Notes: generated from the letters alone by a model not told the origin. DNA of 64,000 nt from Meghimatium bilineatum (GCA_034231615.1 CM067315.1:36929129-36993128), one strand, 5' to 3'; positions 42,640-54,714 are shown, counted from the first letter of the stretch. Numbers and translations: made by a program.

Positions 42640-43030
42640 CATAGATAGTAATGCTGCATTTTGGCGATGTGTTTTTCTTGAAACAACCATTTCTTCTAGT
42701 TTAGACTGAGAGCTTTGTTTTCACTTTTTTACTACCATGTCTAACAAAGTTTACTTTTCTTGCTCTCTCCCTTCAATCAGAAATGTATCGTCAGCATGTC
42801 TTCAGATTTTGTAACCTCCAACTGCTATTCCTAGCATGTTTTCTAAGTTTCACATAATATCCTCTGTATACAGAAAGAAAAGATCTGGTGACATTACACA
42901 TCCTTGTCTGATGCCCATCTCTATCTTTTGAAATTCTCCTACATTACCGTCAACCCTCGACACAGCTGTTTGTTTCCAATACATGTTTCTTACTATCTTT
43001 AGATCTTTTCCATCAACATAGCTGTCATCT
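42640..43030 (-). pseudogene. LINE reverse transcriptase core fragment
   Basis: Minus strand reads GKDLKIVRNMYWKQTAVSRV, GEFQKIEMGIRQGCVMSPDL, FFLYTEDIM, and after a stop NLENMLGIAVGGYKI and HADDTFLIEG (the Y of YADD changed to H). This is RT motifs B-C. Family uncertain, similar to A/G. Confidence 0.75.
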
Positions 43031-43049
43031 TATTTTTACATAGTCATAT

Positions 43050-43985
43050 GTAGTAGAATTTATATGCGTATTCTTATACAACTTCTGATTTATGAAACAA
43101 CAGAGAATGAACAACGTAAAAACAAACTCAATAAACTGCTATTCGCTGACGATACAAACATCATGTATGATGACGAAGAAAAACTGCAAACTCACATCAA
43201 CTCACTATCAATAATATGCAATAAATACAACAAGCGGATCAATAGACAAAATGCAGAAACTATGCAAATAACGAGATCAACAGATCATTTAAACATCCAA
43301 ATAGAGAACACACAAATGATACAAGTCAAAGAGTTCAAGTACCTACGAAGTATCTTCACAGAAGACGGACGAGTCAATTGAGAGATAGAAACAAGATGTC
43401 AAAATGAAAATATTGTGATATACCAGATGTCACTTTTGCTATTACACCCAAAAAACAACACGGAAGTAAAGAAATATATAAGTAAGAGCATCGTTGTGCC
43501 AACACTATGCTACCAATGTCAGACTCGGCAACTAACACCTACACATAAGTAAGATCATCTTTGTGCCAACACTATGCTACCAATGCCATACTTGGCAACT
43601 AACATCTACATATAAGAGAAAGATCGAAACTTGCGAATGTCTAAGTAAGGCTATTTGAGTCACCAGATTCGACAATGTGCGCAATTAGAACATCAGACGG
43701 ATATTAAGTATAACATAGTGCATCAAGTATATAGAGAAACAAGATAAAAGTGTTTGGACGTCTTATGAGGATGAACGGTCCCATAAGAGCTTATAACAAG
43801 ATTTAAATAATGATACAAAGCCAAGGGCAGACCTAGGAAAAGATAGATAGACAACATCAAGACCATCCTGAATAAACATGACTCCACTACAACCATAGCA
43901 ACACACCTGACTCTGGAACACAGACTACATCTTCTGTACAAACCTCTACGCTCAGCGGCAAGTGTGGACGTTATGACAATAGACA
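43050..43985 (+). pseudogene. LINE family D, RT C-terminus to 3' end
   Basis: Reads KNKLNKLLFADDTNIMYDDE (F-A-D-D catalytic motif), EKLQTHINSLSIICNKYNKR, QIENTQMIQVKEFKYLRSIF, then IVVPTLCYQCQT. A 67-bp internal duplication (AGTAAGAGCATCGTTGTGCC...) lies at 43484-43614. The 3' end has CTACGCTCAGCGGCAAGTGT. Stops and frameshifts throughout the second half. Confidence 0.82.
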
Positions 43986-44840
43986 ATTCTTATAAAAACG
44001 TCCGTATTAGTAATAGTTACTGAAATTTAAACCCCCTCCCTCCATTGTCCAAACTATTTTATCTGTTGTTTCTATATATATTCTATGCATGATGTTTTAT
44101 CTATTATCTTTCTGATGTTTTCATTGCACATTTTGGTTGAGTATGGTGATTCCAATGGCCTTCTTCAGGCATTGCATTTTGCAAGTTTTGATCTTAAATA
44201 AATCAAAAATCCTGTACACCATTCAACATAACTGCAGAATGTTCACAGTGCTCAATAATTACATACTTGGGTTATACATTGTTCACGTTCTCCACCTTGG
44301 ATTCACTGGACATTTATGGATCACATTTATGCATTTAGAAGTTATTCATCTGACATTGGACTATTCAACAATCTCAAAAACATTAATCTATTGTTTCTTT
44401 TGAACTCTGTTCTCGCTTTTATTGCGGCATTCTTTGCCAGAGAAACTTCTACCATTTATTAATTTTAACACATGTGGGAGAGTTGTAAGGAATATAATTT
44501 TAACAGTGTGTTGTCTAGTATTAATATGTATAAGGGTTAGTCATGGTCGCTGTAATTGATTGAGTAATGGATGATAAGTTTGAGTTTTCTGTAACCTGAT
44601 ACACAGGACAAATTATCACTTTCATTTACTCCAAAGACAGTAAGTGAGAAAAGGAAGCGTGGATGTTAGAGTGTGAGGTCTATGGCACCATCTTTGTCCT
44701 GATGTGGTATGCTAGTCATGTTAAGCACCTGCGATTCAAAGTACACAAATTGAGTAAACTGTAGCTTATAGGGACACCATATATATTGTTAGTTTCTTTG
44801 TCATTCCTGCAATACGAAAAATATATATATACATATGTTA
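43986..44840. other. unassigned sequence
   Basis: No convincing coding or repeat content; ends in an (AT/AC)n stretch near 44818-44840. Confidence 0.45.
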
Positions 44841-44845
44841 TGTTA

Positions 44846-45990
44846 TGTTCCTCCAGGGCCATAGGCGGCGCATAGGGCAGAAACCATAGCTTTCCATTTC
44901 TGTCTTTGTGTTGCCAGGTCTTTCAATTGTTGCGTGTTGTTTAGGTTCATTGACATGCCTTCTCTATTAATGGTTCTTCGTAGAGTTTCTCTAGGTCTCC
45001 CTCTTCTTCTTACTCCAGGTGGCACCCAATATAGTGATTGCTGGGGAATTCTTAGGCTGTTCATTCTGAGAACATGGCCGATGTAAGTCCAACGCCTTTG
45101 TCTAATGAAGGAAGATATATAGGTTTGTTTGCTTTCCTCTCTTATAGTAGTGTTAGATTTAAAGTCACTCCACTTAACGTTCAGAATGGTACGTAGGCAT
45201 TTGTTTAAAAGGAGTCGAGTCTTTTATCTGTGGCTTTTGTGGCTTTCCAACTTTCGCACCCATATGATAGAATAGGGATGATGTTGGAGTTAAACAACTT
45301 GAGTTTTGTGGTGTTTCTTAGTGTGTTTGACGTCCATATGTTGCGTAGTTTATTGAAAGCACCCGCTGCAAGGGCAATACGGTGTAAAATTTCTTTTGAT
45401 GGGTCTCCATCCAATGCTAGATTGGTGCCTAAATATGTAAAATTGTTGACTTTTAATAATGGAACATTTTGAATTTCTATGTTGTCGTTGGATCTCGTAA
45501 AATCTAGTATATGAGTTTTTGATGTGTTGATTTTCAACCCTATCTGATTTGAGTAGTGTTGGAGATTGTCAAGCTTAGATTGAGCATCTGTGTGGTTTGC
45601 GCTCAAAATGGCCAGGTCATCTGCGTAGTCAAGATCTTCGAGAACGGTATTATTAATCCATTTTATTCCTGTCATCTCATTTTCAGTGCTCTTTCTCATG
45701 ACCCAATCAATAGCGACGCAGAAAAGTAATGGGGACATGATGCATCCCTGTTTAACGCCCGTAACAACTTGGAACCATTCTGACTTCTCAGTGTTTGTTT
45801 GAACACAGCAATGTGAGTTGGTGTAGAATGCCTTTATAACATTGATTATTTTAGTAGGAAAACCGTATTGCTGTAGAATATTCCATAACGTAGGCCGATG
45901 AAGACTATCAAATTCTTTTTCAAAGTCAACAAAGTTGATTATGAGCGGGGATTGAAATTCGAGTGATTCTTCAATGATGATGCGAAGAGA
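44846..45990 (-). pseudogene. LINE family L, reverse transcriptase to C-terminus, one frameshift
   Basis: Minus strand reads INFVDFEKEFDSLHRPTLWN (RT motif A; the usual D-F-x-K-A-F-D has E for A), VVTGVKQGCIMSPLLFCVAI (motif B), LEDLDYADDLAILSANHTDA (YADD), SKTHILDFTR, FTYLGTNLALDG, SYGCESWKATK. The frame shifts at about 45205-45210, then RQRRWTYIGHVLRMNSLRIP, QQSLYWVPPGVRRRGRPRET, LRRTINREGMSMN and ALCAAYGPGGT close the protein. 5'-truncated within RT; otherwise well kept. Tail is (AT)n-like. Confidence 0.9.
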
Positions 45991-46189
45991 AAATATATAC
46001 ATATACATATATATATATATACATACAGTGGGGTTTTTTTTTCTAGGAAAAAGGTTGGTATACGGAGTTTACAGAAGTGTATAGTCATGCCTTACATGTT
46101 ACTTCACTTACACACAAATATGCCTATGAGACAACCTTACATGTTACTTCAGTTACACAACTGAATGGAACCTGTGCTTTTATTTGAAA

Positions 46190-46380
46190 CATTTGATGTC
46201 AAGAGGCTGCCCCATCGAGGCCAACTCCTTGACGTGGAGATGGGGCTTAGTCCAGCCAACAGAGGCTGGAAACTAAGATGCACAATCCTGCCCAAGCAAG
46301 CACAGGTGCTGAAGTCAGAGATGCCAGGCCGAGAGGCGCACCAGCAACATGGTATCATGCAACCCGAATAGTTGACACTA
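46190..46380 (+). repeat. dispersed repeat K, plus copy
   Basis: CCCCATCGAGGCCAACTCCT, GGGGCTTAGTCCAGCC and CAGAGGCTGGAAACTAAGA match the minus-strand repeat at 13895-13995. An open frame of 68 codons here is not supported as a gene. Confidence 0.5.
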
Positions 46381-46409
46381 CACCAGTTAAGGGAAGAACA
46401 CTGGTCCAC

Positions 46410-46500
46410 AGAGATGGATTTCCACAGAAAGATGTATAGGAGCACTGATGAGCTTTCACAAACAGCAGCATTTATTAAGAAAACAGGACTTGCTGTATAG
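46410..46500 (+). pseudogene. I-clade LINE extreme C-terminus
   Basis: Reads MDFHRKMYRSTDELSQTAAF then IKKTGLAV and a stop. Matches the D-L-x-x-T-x-x-F-I-x-x-T-G-L terminus at 2380-2470 and 14950. It ends 41 bp before the 21-bp minisatellite. Confidence 0.65.
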
Positions 46501-46540
46501 ACATGTTAAACTGTGAACGAGAAGAAGAGACATGGGTATT

Positions 46541-49500
46541 TTCTGTCTCACAATGCGTGTTCTCTGTCTCACAATGCGTGTTCTCTGTCTCACAATGTGT
46601 GTTCTCTGTCTCACAATGTATATTCTCTGTCTCACAATGCGTGTTCTGTCTCACAATGCGTGTTCTCTGTCTCACAATGCGTGTTCTCTGTCTCACAATG
46701 TATGTTCTCTGTTTCACAATGTATATTCTCTGTCTCACAATGTATATTCTCTGTCTCACAATGTGTGTTCTCTGTCTCACAATGCGTGTTCTCTGTCTCA
46801 CAATGTATGTTCTCTGTTTCACAATGTGTATTCTCTGTCTCACAATGTATATTCTCTGTCTCACAATGTATGTTCTCTGTCTCACAATGTATGTTCTCTG
46901 TCTCACAATGTATATTCTCTGTCTCACAATGCGTGTTCTGTCTCACAATGCGTGCTCTCTGTCTCACAATGTATATTTTCTGTCCCCTAATGCGTGTTCT
47001 GTCTGACAATGCGTGCTCTCTGTCTCACAATGTATATTTTCTGTCCCCTAATGCGTGTTCTGTCTGACAATGCGTGTTCTCTGTCTCACAATGTATATTC
47101 TCTGTCTCACAATGCGTGTTCTGTCTCACAATGCGTGCTCTCTGTCTCACAATGTATATTCTCTGTCTCACAATGCATGTTCTCTGTCTCACAATGTATA
47201 TTCTCTGTCTCACAATGCATGTTCTCTGTCTCACAATGTATATTCTCTGTCTCACAATGTATATTCTCTGTCTCACAATGCATGTTCTCTGTCTCACAAT
47301 GTATATTCTCTGTCTCACAATGCGTGTTCTGTCTCACAATGTATATTCTCTGTCTCACAATGCATGTTCTCTGTCTCACAATGTATATTCTCTGTCTCAC
47401 AATGCATGTTCTCTGTCTCACAATGTATATTCTCTGTCTCACAATGCGTGTTCTGTCTCACAATGCGTGCTCTCTGTCTCACAATGTATATTCTCTGTCT
47501 CACAATGCATGTTCTCTGTCTCAAAATGTATATTCTCTGTCTCACAATGCGTGTTCTGTCTCACAATGCGTGTTCTCTGTCTCACAATGCGTGTTCTCTG
47601 TCTCACAATGTGTGTTCTCTGTCTCACAATGTATATTCTCTGTCTCACAATGCGTGTTCTGTCTCACAATGCGTGTTCTCTGTCTCACAATGCGTGTTCT
47701 CTGTCTCACAATGTGTGTTCTCTGTGTCACAATGTGTGTTCTCTGTCTCACAATGTATATTCTCTGTCTCACAATGTATATTATCTGTCTCACAATGTAT
47801 ATTCTCTGTCTCACAATGCGTGTTCTGTCTCACAATGCGTGTTCTCTGTCTCACAATGCGTGTTCTCTGTCTCACAATGTGTGTTCTCTGTGTCACAATG
47901 TGTGTTCTCTGTCTCACAATGTATATTCTCTGTCTCAGAATGTGTGTTCTCTGTCTCACAATGTATATTATCTGTCTCACAATGTATATTCTCTGTCTCA
48001 CAATGCGTGTTCTCTGTCTCACAATGCGTGTTCTCTGTCTCACAATGTGTGTTCTCTGTTCACAATGCGTGTTCTGTCTCACAATGTATATTCACTGTCT
48101 CACAATACGTGTTATCTGTCTCACAATGCGTGTTCTCTGTCTCACAATGCGTGTTCTCTGTCTCACAATGCGTGTTCTGTCTGACAATGCGTGCTCTCTG
48201 TCTCACAATGTATATTTTCTGTCCCCTAATGCGTGTTCTGTCTGACAATGCGTGTTCTCTGTCTCACAATGTATATTCTCTGTCTCACAATGCGTGTTCT
48301 GTCTCACAATGCGTGCTCTCTGTCTCACAATGTATATTCTCTGTCTCACAATGCATGTTCTCTGTCTCACAATGTATATTCTCTGTCTCACAATGCATGT
48401 TCTCTGTCTCACAATGTATATTCTCTGTCTCACAATGTATATTCTCTGTCTCACAATGCATGTTCTCTGTCTCACAATGTATATTCTCTGTCTCACAATG
48501 CGTGTTCTGTCTCACAATGTATATTCTCTGTCTCACAATGCATGTTCTCTGTCTCACAATGTATATTCTCTGTCTCACAATGCATGTTCTCTGTCTCACA
48601 ATGTATATTCTCTGTCTCACAATGCGTGTTCTGTCTCACAATGCGTGCTCTCTGTCTCACAATGTATATTCTCTGTCTCACAATGCATGTTCTCTGTCTC
48701 AAAATGTATATTCTCTGTCTCACAATGCGTGTTCTGTCTCACAATGCGTGTTCTCTGTCTCACAATGCGTGTTCTCTGTCTCACAATGTGTGTTCTCTGT
48801 CTCACAATGTATATTCTCTGTCTCACAATGCGTGTTCTGTCTCACAATGCGTGTTCTCTGTCTCACAATGCGTGTTCTCTGTCTCACAATGTGTGTTCTC
48901 TGTGTCACAATGTGTGTTCTCTGTCTCACAATGTATATTCTCTGTCTCACAATGTATATTATCTGTCTCACAATGTATATTCTCTGTCTCACAATGCGTG
49001 TTCTGTCTCACAATGCGTGTTCTCTGTCTCACAATGCGTGTTCTCTGTCTCACAATGTGTGTTCTCTGTGTCACAATGTGTGTTCTCTGTCTCACAATGT
49101 ATATTCTCTGTCTCAGAATGTGTGTTCTCTGTCTCACAATGTATATTATCTGTCTCACAATGTATATTCTCTGTCTCACAATGCGTGTTCTCTGTCTCAC
49201 AATGCGTGTTCTCTGTCTCACAATGTGTGTTCTCTGTTCACAATGCGTGTTCTGTCTCACAATGTATATTCACTGTCTCACAATACGTGTTATCTGTCTC
49301 ACAATGCGTGTTCTCTGTCTCACAATGCGTGTTCTCTGTCTCACAATGCGTGTTCTCTGTCTCACACTGCGTGTTCTCTGTCTCACAATGTATATTCTGT
49401 CTCACAATGTATATTTTCTGTCTCACAATGTGTGTTCTCTGTCTCACAATGTATATTCTCTGTCTCACAGTGTATATTCTCTGTCTTACAATGCGTGTTC

Positions 49501-51788
49501 TCTGTCTCACAGTGCGTGTTCTCTGTCTCACAATGTATATTCTCTGTCTCACAATGTATATTCTCTATCTCACAATGCGTGTTCTCTGTCTCACAATGTA
49601 TATTCTCTGTCTCACAATGCATGTTCTCTGTCTCACAATGTATATTCTCTGTCTCACAATGTATATTCTCTGTCTCACAATGCATGTTCTCTGTCTCACA
49701 ATGTATATTCTCTGTCTCACAATGTATATTATCTGTCTCACAATGTATATTCTCTGCCTCACAATGCGTGTTCTGTCTCACAATGCGTGTTCTCTGTCTC
49801 ACAATGCGTGTTCTCTGTCTCACAATGTGTGTTCTCTGTGTCACAATGTGTGTTCTCTGTCTCACAATGTATATTCTCTGTCTCACAATGTATATTCTCT
49901 GTCTCACAATGCGTGTTCTCTGTCTCACAATGTATATTCTCTGTCTCACAATGTATATTCTCTGTCTCACAATGTATATTCTCTGTCTCACAATGCGTGT
50001 TCTCTGTCTCACAATGCGTGTTCTGTCTCACAATGCGTGTTCTCTGTCTCACAATGTATATTCTCTGTCTCACAATGCGTGTTCTCTGTCTCACAATGCG
50101 TGTTCTCTGTCTCACAATGTGTGTTCTCTGTGTCACAATGTGTGTTCTCTGTCTCACAATGTATATTCTCTGTCTCACAATGTATATTATCTGTCTCACA
50201 ATGTATATTCTCTGTCTCACAATGCGTGTTCTGTCTCACAATGCGTGTTCTCTGTCTCACAATGCGTGTTCTCTGTCTCACAATGTGTGTTCTCTGTGTC
50301 ACAATGTGTGTTCTCTGTCTCACAATGTATATTCTCTGTCTCACAATGTATATTCTCTGTCTCACAATGCGTGTTCTCTGTCTCACAATGTATATTCTCT
50401 GTCTCACAATGTATATTCTCTGTCTCACAATGTATATTCTCTGTCTCACAATGCGTGTTCTCTGTCTCACAATGCGTGTTCTCTGTCTCACAATGCGTGT
50501 TCTGTCTCACAATGTATATTCACTGTCTCACAATACGTGTTATCTGTCTCACAATGCGTGTTCTCTGTCTCACAATGCGTGTTCTCTGTCTCACAATGCG
50601 TGTTCTCTGTCTCACACTGCGTGTTCTCTGTCTCACAATGTATATTCTGTCTCACAATGTATATTCTCTGTCTCACAATGTGTGTTCTCTGTCTCACAAT
50701 GTATATTCTCTGTCTCACAGTGTATATTCTCTGTCTTACAATGCGTGTTCTCTGTCTCACAGTGCGTGTTCTCTGTCTCACAATGTATATTCTCTGTCTC
50801 ACAATGTATATTCTCTATCTCACAATGCGTGTTCTCTGTCTCACAATGTATATTCTGTCTCACAATGTATATTCTCTGTCTCACAATGTGTGTTCTCTGT
50901 CTCACAATGTATATTCTCTGTCTCACAATGTATATTCTCTGTCTCACAATGCGTGTTCTCTGTCTCACAGTGCGTGTTCTCTGTCTCACAATGTATATTA
51001 TCTGTCTCACAATGTATATTCTCTGTCTCACAATGCGTGTTCTCTGTCTCACAATGTATATTCTCTGTCTCACAATGTATATTCTCTGTCTCACAATGTG
51101 TGTTCTCTGTCTCACAATGTATATTATCTGTCTCACAATGTATATTCTCTGTCTCACAATGCGTGTTCTCTGTCTCACAGTGCGTATTCTCTGTCTCACA
51201 ATGTATATTCTCTGTCTCACAATGTATATTCTCTCTCACAATGTATATTCTCTGTCTCACAATGCGTGTTCTCTGTCTCACAGTGCGTGTTCTCTGTCTC
51301 ACAATGTATATTCTCTGTCTCACAATGTATATTCTCTGTCTCACAATGTATATTCTCTGTCTCACAATGCGTGTTCTGTCTCACAATGTATATTCTCTGT
51401 CTCACAATGTGTGTTCTCTGTCTCACAATGTATATTCTCTGTCTCACAATGTGTGTTCTCTGTCGCACAATGTATATTATCTGTCTCACAATGTATATTC
51501 TCTGCCTCACAATGTGTGTTTTCTGTCTCACAATGCGTGTTCTCTGTCTCACAATGTATATTCTCTGTCTCACAATGTATATTCTCTGTCTCACAATGTA
51601 TATTCTCTGTCTCACAATGTATATTCTCTGTCTCACAATGTATATTCTCTGTCTCACAATGCGTGTTCTCTGTCTCACAATGCGTGTTCTCTGTCTCACA
51701 ATGTGTGTTCTCTGTGTCACAATGTGTGTTCTATGTCTTACAATGTGTATTCTCTGTGTCACAATGTGTGTTCTGTCTCACAATGTGT
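46541..51788. repeat. 5.25-kb minisatellite, about 250 copies of a 21-bp unit
   Basis: Core CTCTGTCTCACAATGTATAT then T. The suffix varies among TATATT, CGTGTT, TGTGTT, CATGTT and CGTGCT. A 19-bp form lacking CT (CTGTCTCACAATGCGTGTT) recurs at intervals and shifts frame. All three forward frames and two of three reverse frames are free of stops, which creates apparent proteins up to 1,593 codons; these repeat MYILCLT, NVYSLSH or QCIFSVS and are not genes. Flanked by I-clade LINE pieces on both sides. Confidence 0.97.
46990..49345. repeat. higher-order 1,178-bp tandem duplication within the minisatellite
   Basis: Rare variants recur at a fixed 1,178-bp offset: TTTTCTGTCCCCTAATGCGT at 47036 and 48214; TCTCAAAATGTATATT at about 47520 and 48698; CTGTCTCAGAATGTGTGT at about 47933 and 49111. 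Reverse-frame translations of 69-145 codons are identical between the two blocks. Confidence 0.92.
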
Positions 51789-51814
51789 AAGTTCACAGAA
51801 AAGACTGTTCACTA

Positions 51815-52200
51815 GATACAAGTATATATCGATGGATCAGCAACTACTGCAGTGAAGAATGGAGATGCTGGAGTGTATGGATAAAATATCCATAAGAAGA
51901 CAATAAAACCATATGTTTACCAACTGGAATCTTCTGCTCCAACTACTCTGCAGATGTACATTTCCTAAAAATTGCTGTGGAAAAAATTAAGAACATAACA
52001 AGCCAATGTCAACAGGTGATGTGTCTTACTGGTGCGATGTCTGTAATACAAGTCCTTGACAGCAATACGAGAAGTGTGCATTCAAAGAAGATTAGTACAA
52101 TGGATATCATCCCACTTTGACATACCATGAAATGAAAAGGCAGATACTCAGGCAAAAGATAGAGCAACACAGTAACAGAAAAAAGAGGCCCTACAAAGAG
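51815..52200 (+). pseudogene. I-clade LINE RNase H domain fragment
   Basis: Reads VYIDGSATTAVKNGDAGVYG (the Y-x-D-G-S catalytic start of RNase H), KTIKPYVYQLESSAPTTLQM, and after breaks ALTAIREVCIQRRLVQWISS, HFDIP-NEKADTQAKD, the W-x-x-x-H...G-N-E-K-A-D/A end. Begins 27 bp after the minisatellite ends. Stops present, dead. Confidence 0.8.
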
Positions 52201-52204
52201 ATGA

Positions 52205-52350
52205 GGACCACTTCAAAGAAACTATGAAGAGGTAGGCAGCGATACAACTGGGAGAGAAACACCACGAGATGAAGAGGTTACAGTCTAGCAGAGCGGACCA
52301 CCAAAATAAAGAGGCAGATGATGTTGGAAGTCCGTTGAAACCACCCTTCA
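52205..52350 (+). pseudogene. LINE family A 3' tail, diverged
   Basis: GGTAGGCAGCGATACAACTG, GGTTACAGTCTAGCAGAGCG and TGTTGGAAGTCCGTTGAAAC match the family A tail (compare 36290-36440 minus). Confidence 0.65.
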
Positions 52351-52679
52351 CTGCTCATACGGTTGTTCTGTGTTAATACAATGGAACATAAAACCCAATC
52401 AATAGTAGCATCCAGAGAGAAATTAATGTTCATTTCAGAAAACTACAATATTATCACCGTACTACACATGACAGTCTAGAAAAAAACAACCGTAATGAAG
52501 AGGATAATGTCCGAGAAAGGAGAAAACAGGCATGAAATCACAATGACAGAAAGATTATCTAAAGATGAGCAGGAGTTTTTAAAGGCTGTGATGTACATTT
52601 TGACATGCTACCTCATCATGCTACCTGCTGATGGCGGCTAGAGTATAGTATGAGAGTATAGTTTGAGAATATCAATGAT

Positions 52680-53093
52680 CGTGATAATATTCAATCAATC
52701 AAGTGTCATGATAAGTGGCGTAGGTGATGATGCTTCTCCACAACTGTCTCTTGTATTGTTAAAAAGTTCAATTGGTAACTTCTTTTTGAGCCACAGTAGC
52801 AACCCACCCAGAAAATTATCTCTTTGTGTTCCTCACTCTATTCTCCCCTTGATCTTTCTGGTGGTTACTAAATGTTTAAGTTTTACTTTTCTCGTCACGG
52901 ACACTTAAAATTGTGATTGTCTGTTTCTTATTTTCGCTATAATTTGTCGCTTTACTCCAGCATCTTTGGGAACTTCTACATTTGTTTTCTTGTCTGTTTA
53001 TTGAATATTCATCATTCGTCTTAAAAACCACATATCAGTTGACTCCATCTTATCTTGGGTACGTTTGTTTATTGTCCATACTTCGCTTCCATT
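52680..53093 (-). pseudogene. LINE family G 3' region interrupting the piggyBac
   Basis: Minus strand reads GSEVWTINKRTQDKMESTDM, WFLRRMMNIQ, TDKKTNVEVPKDAGVKRQII, NRQSQF and later GRIECGTQRDNFLGGLLLWL. Same family as 58330-58961. It joins the piggyBac transposase frame abruptly at about 53093. Confidence 0.8.
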
Positions 53094-54411
53094 TTGACAG
53101 CTTGGGTAGACTTTATGTCAGTTCCCAGCCTGTATGTTGTGTCAGCACCAAAATATAACAGCAGGTTGAAAACATATCCGGTGATGGAGTCGCAGAGTCT
53201 GTATGACTTTATATGGTATTTTTGGGTTGTTTGCATTATATTGCTTGTGCCTAAATCTTCCCTTGTGATCTATAAACATCTCATCTATACAGATGTTTTT
53301 AGAAGGATAGAATGCATTCTGAAAGCACGCAACTAATTCATTTATGAACGGCTATATTTTACATTTACCCTGTGCATCAGCTCCAGCCGCATGAAGCATT
53401 GATTGGTAAATCAATAGGAATTTGGTCCTGCTGAAAATTGATCCAAACCAGGGGCTACTTCTGTGGGTTTTTGTATACTAAAAATCCTTTATAGAATGTT
53501 TGGAATACAAACCCATGTTTATCAGGGTGGCGAGAAACTTCATAAAAATATTTCGATCGAGCGGAATCCATTTCGAATAAGTAGAATATTTCCTTCGAGG
53601 TGTATTCATTTTCAATTTCTGTTGGGCATAAGAATTTACATTGGCTATTAGATTGTCAATTACTGGTTCTGCCATCAAGGATAGCAAATACTGGAGAGGT
53701 GAGGCATTGTCAGGAAGGCCAAGTTTGCAGCCATAATGTATCTGTATGAAATGAGACACTCCTATACTCTCTCCTTCTAGGGCTTCACGCCACACAACAT
53801 CAGTCCTAGGCCTACCTTGTTGATTTGTGGAAGTTTGATGCATAGGCTTACTTGTAGCATTAGTAGGCCTAAAAGTACTAGCTAAATCCTCTGAATCAGT
53901 AGATTCAAAACTACTATTAGACGCTTCTTCAGAGGAACTAACATTCCTTGATCTGATGCAATCAGTTGCTAAATTTGTAATAAAACCTACACCAGTTTGC
54001 TTTGGTTTCTTACTTTTCGGCAAGTCAACACTATGCCTATAAACACTATCGGAATCATCATTATCCGATTAACTAATTAGCAAGCTCTGAAACATAACCA
54101 TAGCTTGTTCTGCACTGTATCTAGAAGAAGTGGGCGTTGCCATTTTTTCAGAATTTCAGAAATAACAAACACAGAGTATGGCGGTCAAAGACATGGTTCC
54201 TTTTACATCCACGCGAGTCGTCTTCAGTTTTCTAAAGGAAGCGAAGTTTCCTAGATGTTCAGAGGTTAACATAAAAACTTGAACTGGGCAAAACGAAATG
54301 TAAATGATCAATATATGATCGATCTAAAATCAAATCCGTTAAAGTGGCGAAAGGTCCTGTAGACCCATACTATAAAACCGTTATAGTGGCGATATGTCCC
54401 CAATGAGTTAA
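53094..54411 (-). pseudogene. piggyBac transposase, N-terminal 60 percent, broken
   Basis: A likely ATG is at 54143 (MATPTSSRYSAEQAMVMFQS) with an in-frame stop about 25 codons on. An acidic/serine-rich N-terminus is followed by the DDE_Tnp_1_7 (PGBD) start: FIQIHYGCKLGLPDNASPLQ, YLLSLMAEPVIDNLIANVNS, FMKFLATLINMGLYSKHSIK. A TAG at 53478-53480 replaces the usual W, then SSPWFGSIFSRTKFLLIYQS, and after another stop NICIDEMFIDHKGRFRHKQY holding the first catalytic Asp. A frameshift near 53220 leads to YHIKSYRLCDSITGYVFNLL. The rest, with the other catalytic acids, is cut off by LINE G. The 5' terminus is at TTAA 54408-54411 followed inward by CTCATTGGGGACATATCGCC. Confidence 0.9.
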
Positions 54412-54690
54412 GCGTAGCGGTGGGAGTTTTAGCTGTCGTTCCAAAGTCAGATGTGTCGCCGTGGTTGCATTTAGTCCATGTTTGTTCAAGGCTATCTTGA
54501 TGTTTTCGTGGTCTACCATTGCCTTTACACCCGGATAGTCTTTAGTTATATGTTCTTATTGGTATTTGGTTTGGGTTCATTCTCATAAAGTGACTGAACC
54601 ATTTTACTTGCTGTCTTTCAATATGTTCAATACATGATATTATACCAATTCTTTTTTATAATTTCTTCATTTCTTATTTTATCTAGTTTA
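54412..54690 (-). pseudogene. LINE family D 3' region, possible target of the piggyBac
   Basis: Minus strand end GCCACTACGCTTAA... and GAATGAACCCAAACCAAATA match D copies at 20915 and 43950. The piggyBac TTAA coincides with the D sequence (TTAAGCGTAGCGGTGGGAG), suggesting insertion into this LINE. Confidence 0.6.
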
Positions 54691-54714
54691 GTAACCATTG
54701 CATAACAATGAAGA

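Noticed and set aside
46541-51788. Could the regular 21-bp array be a CRISPR array?
   Set aside because: Units are contiguous with no unique spacers, and the DNA is eukaryotic with introns.
46503-51855. Very long open frames (up to 1,593 codons) on the plus strand and about a dozen on the minus strand
   Set aside because: They come from a 21-bp repeat with no stop in five of six frames; no start context, domain or stable frame (19-bp units shift it).
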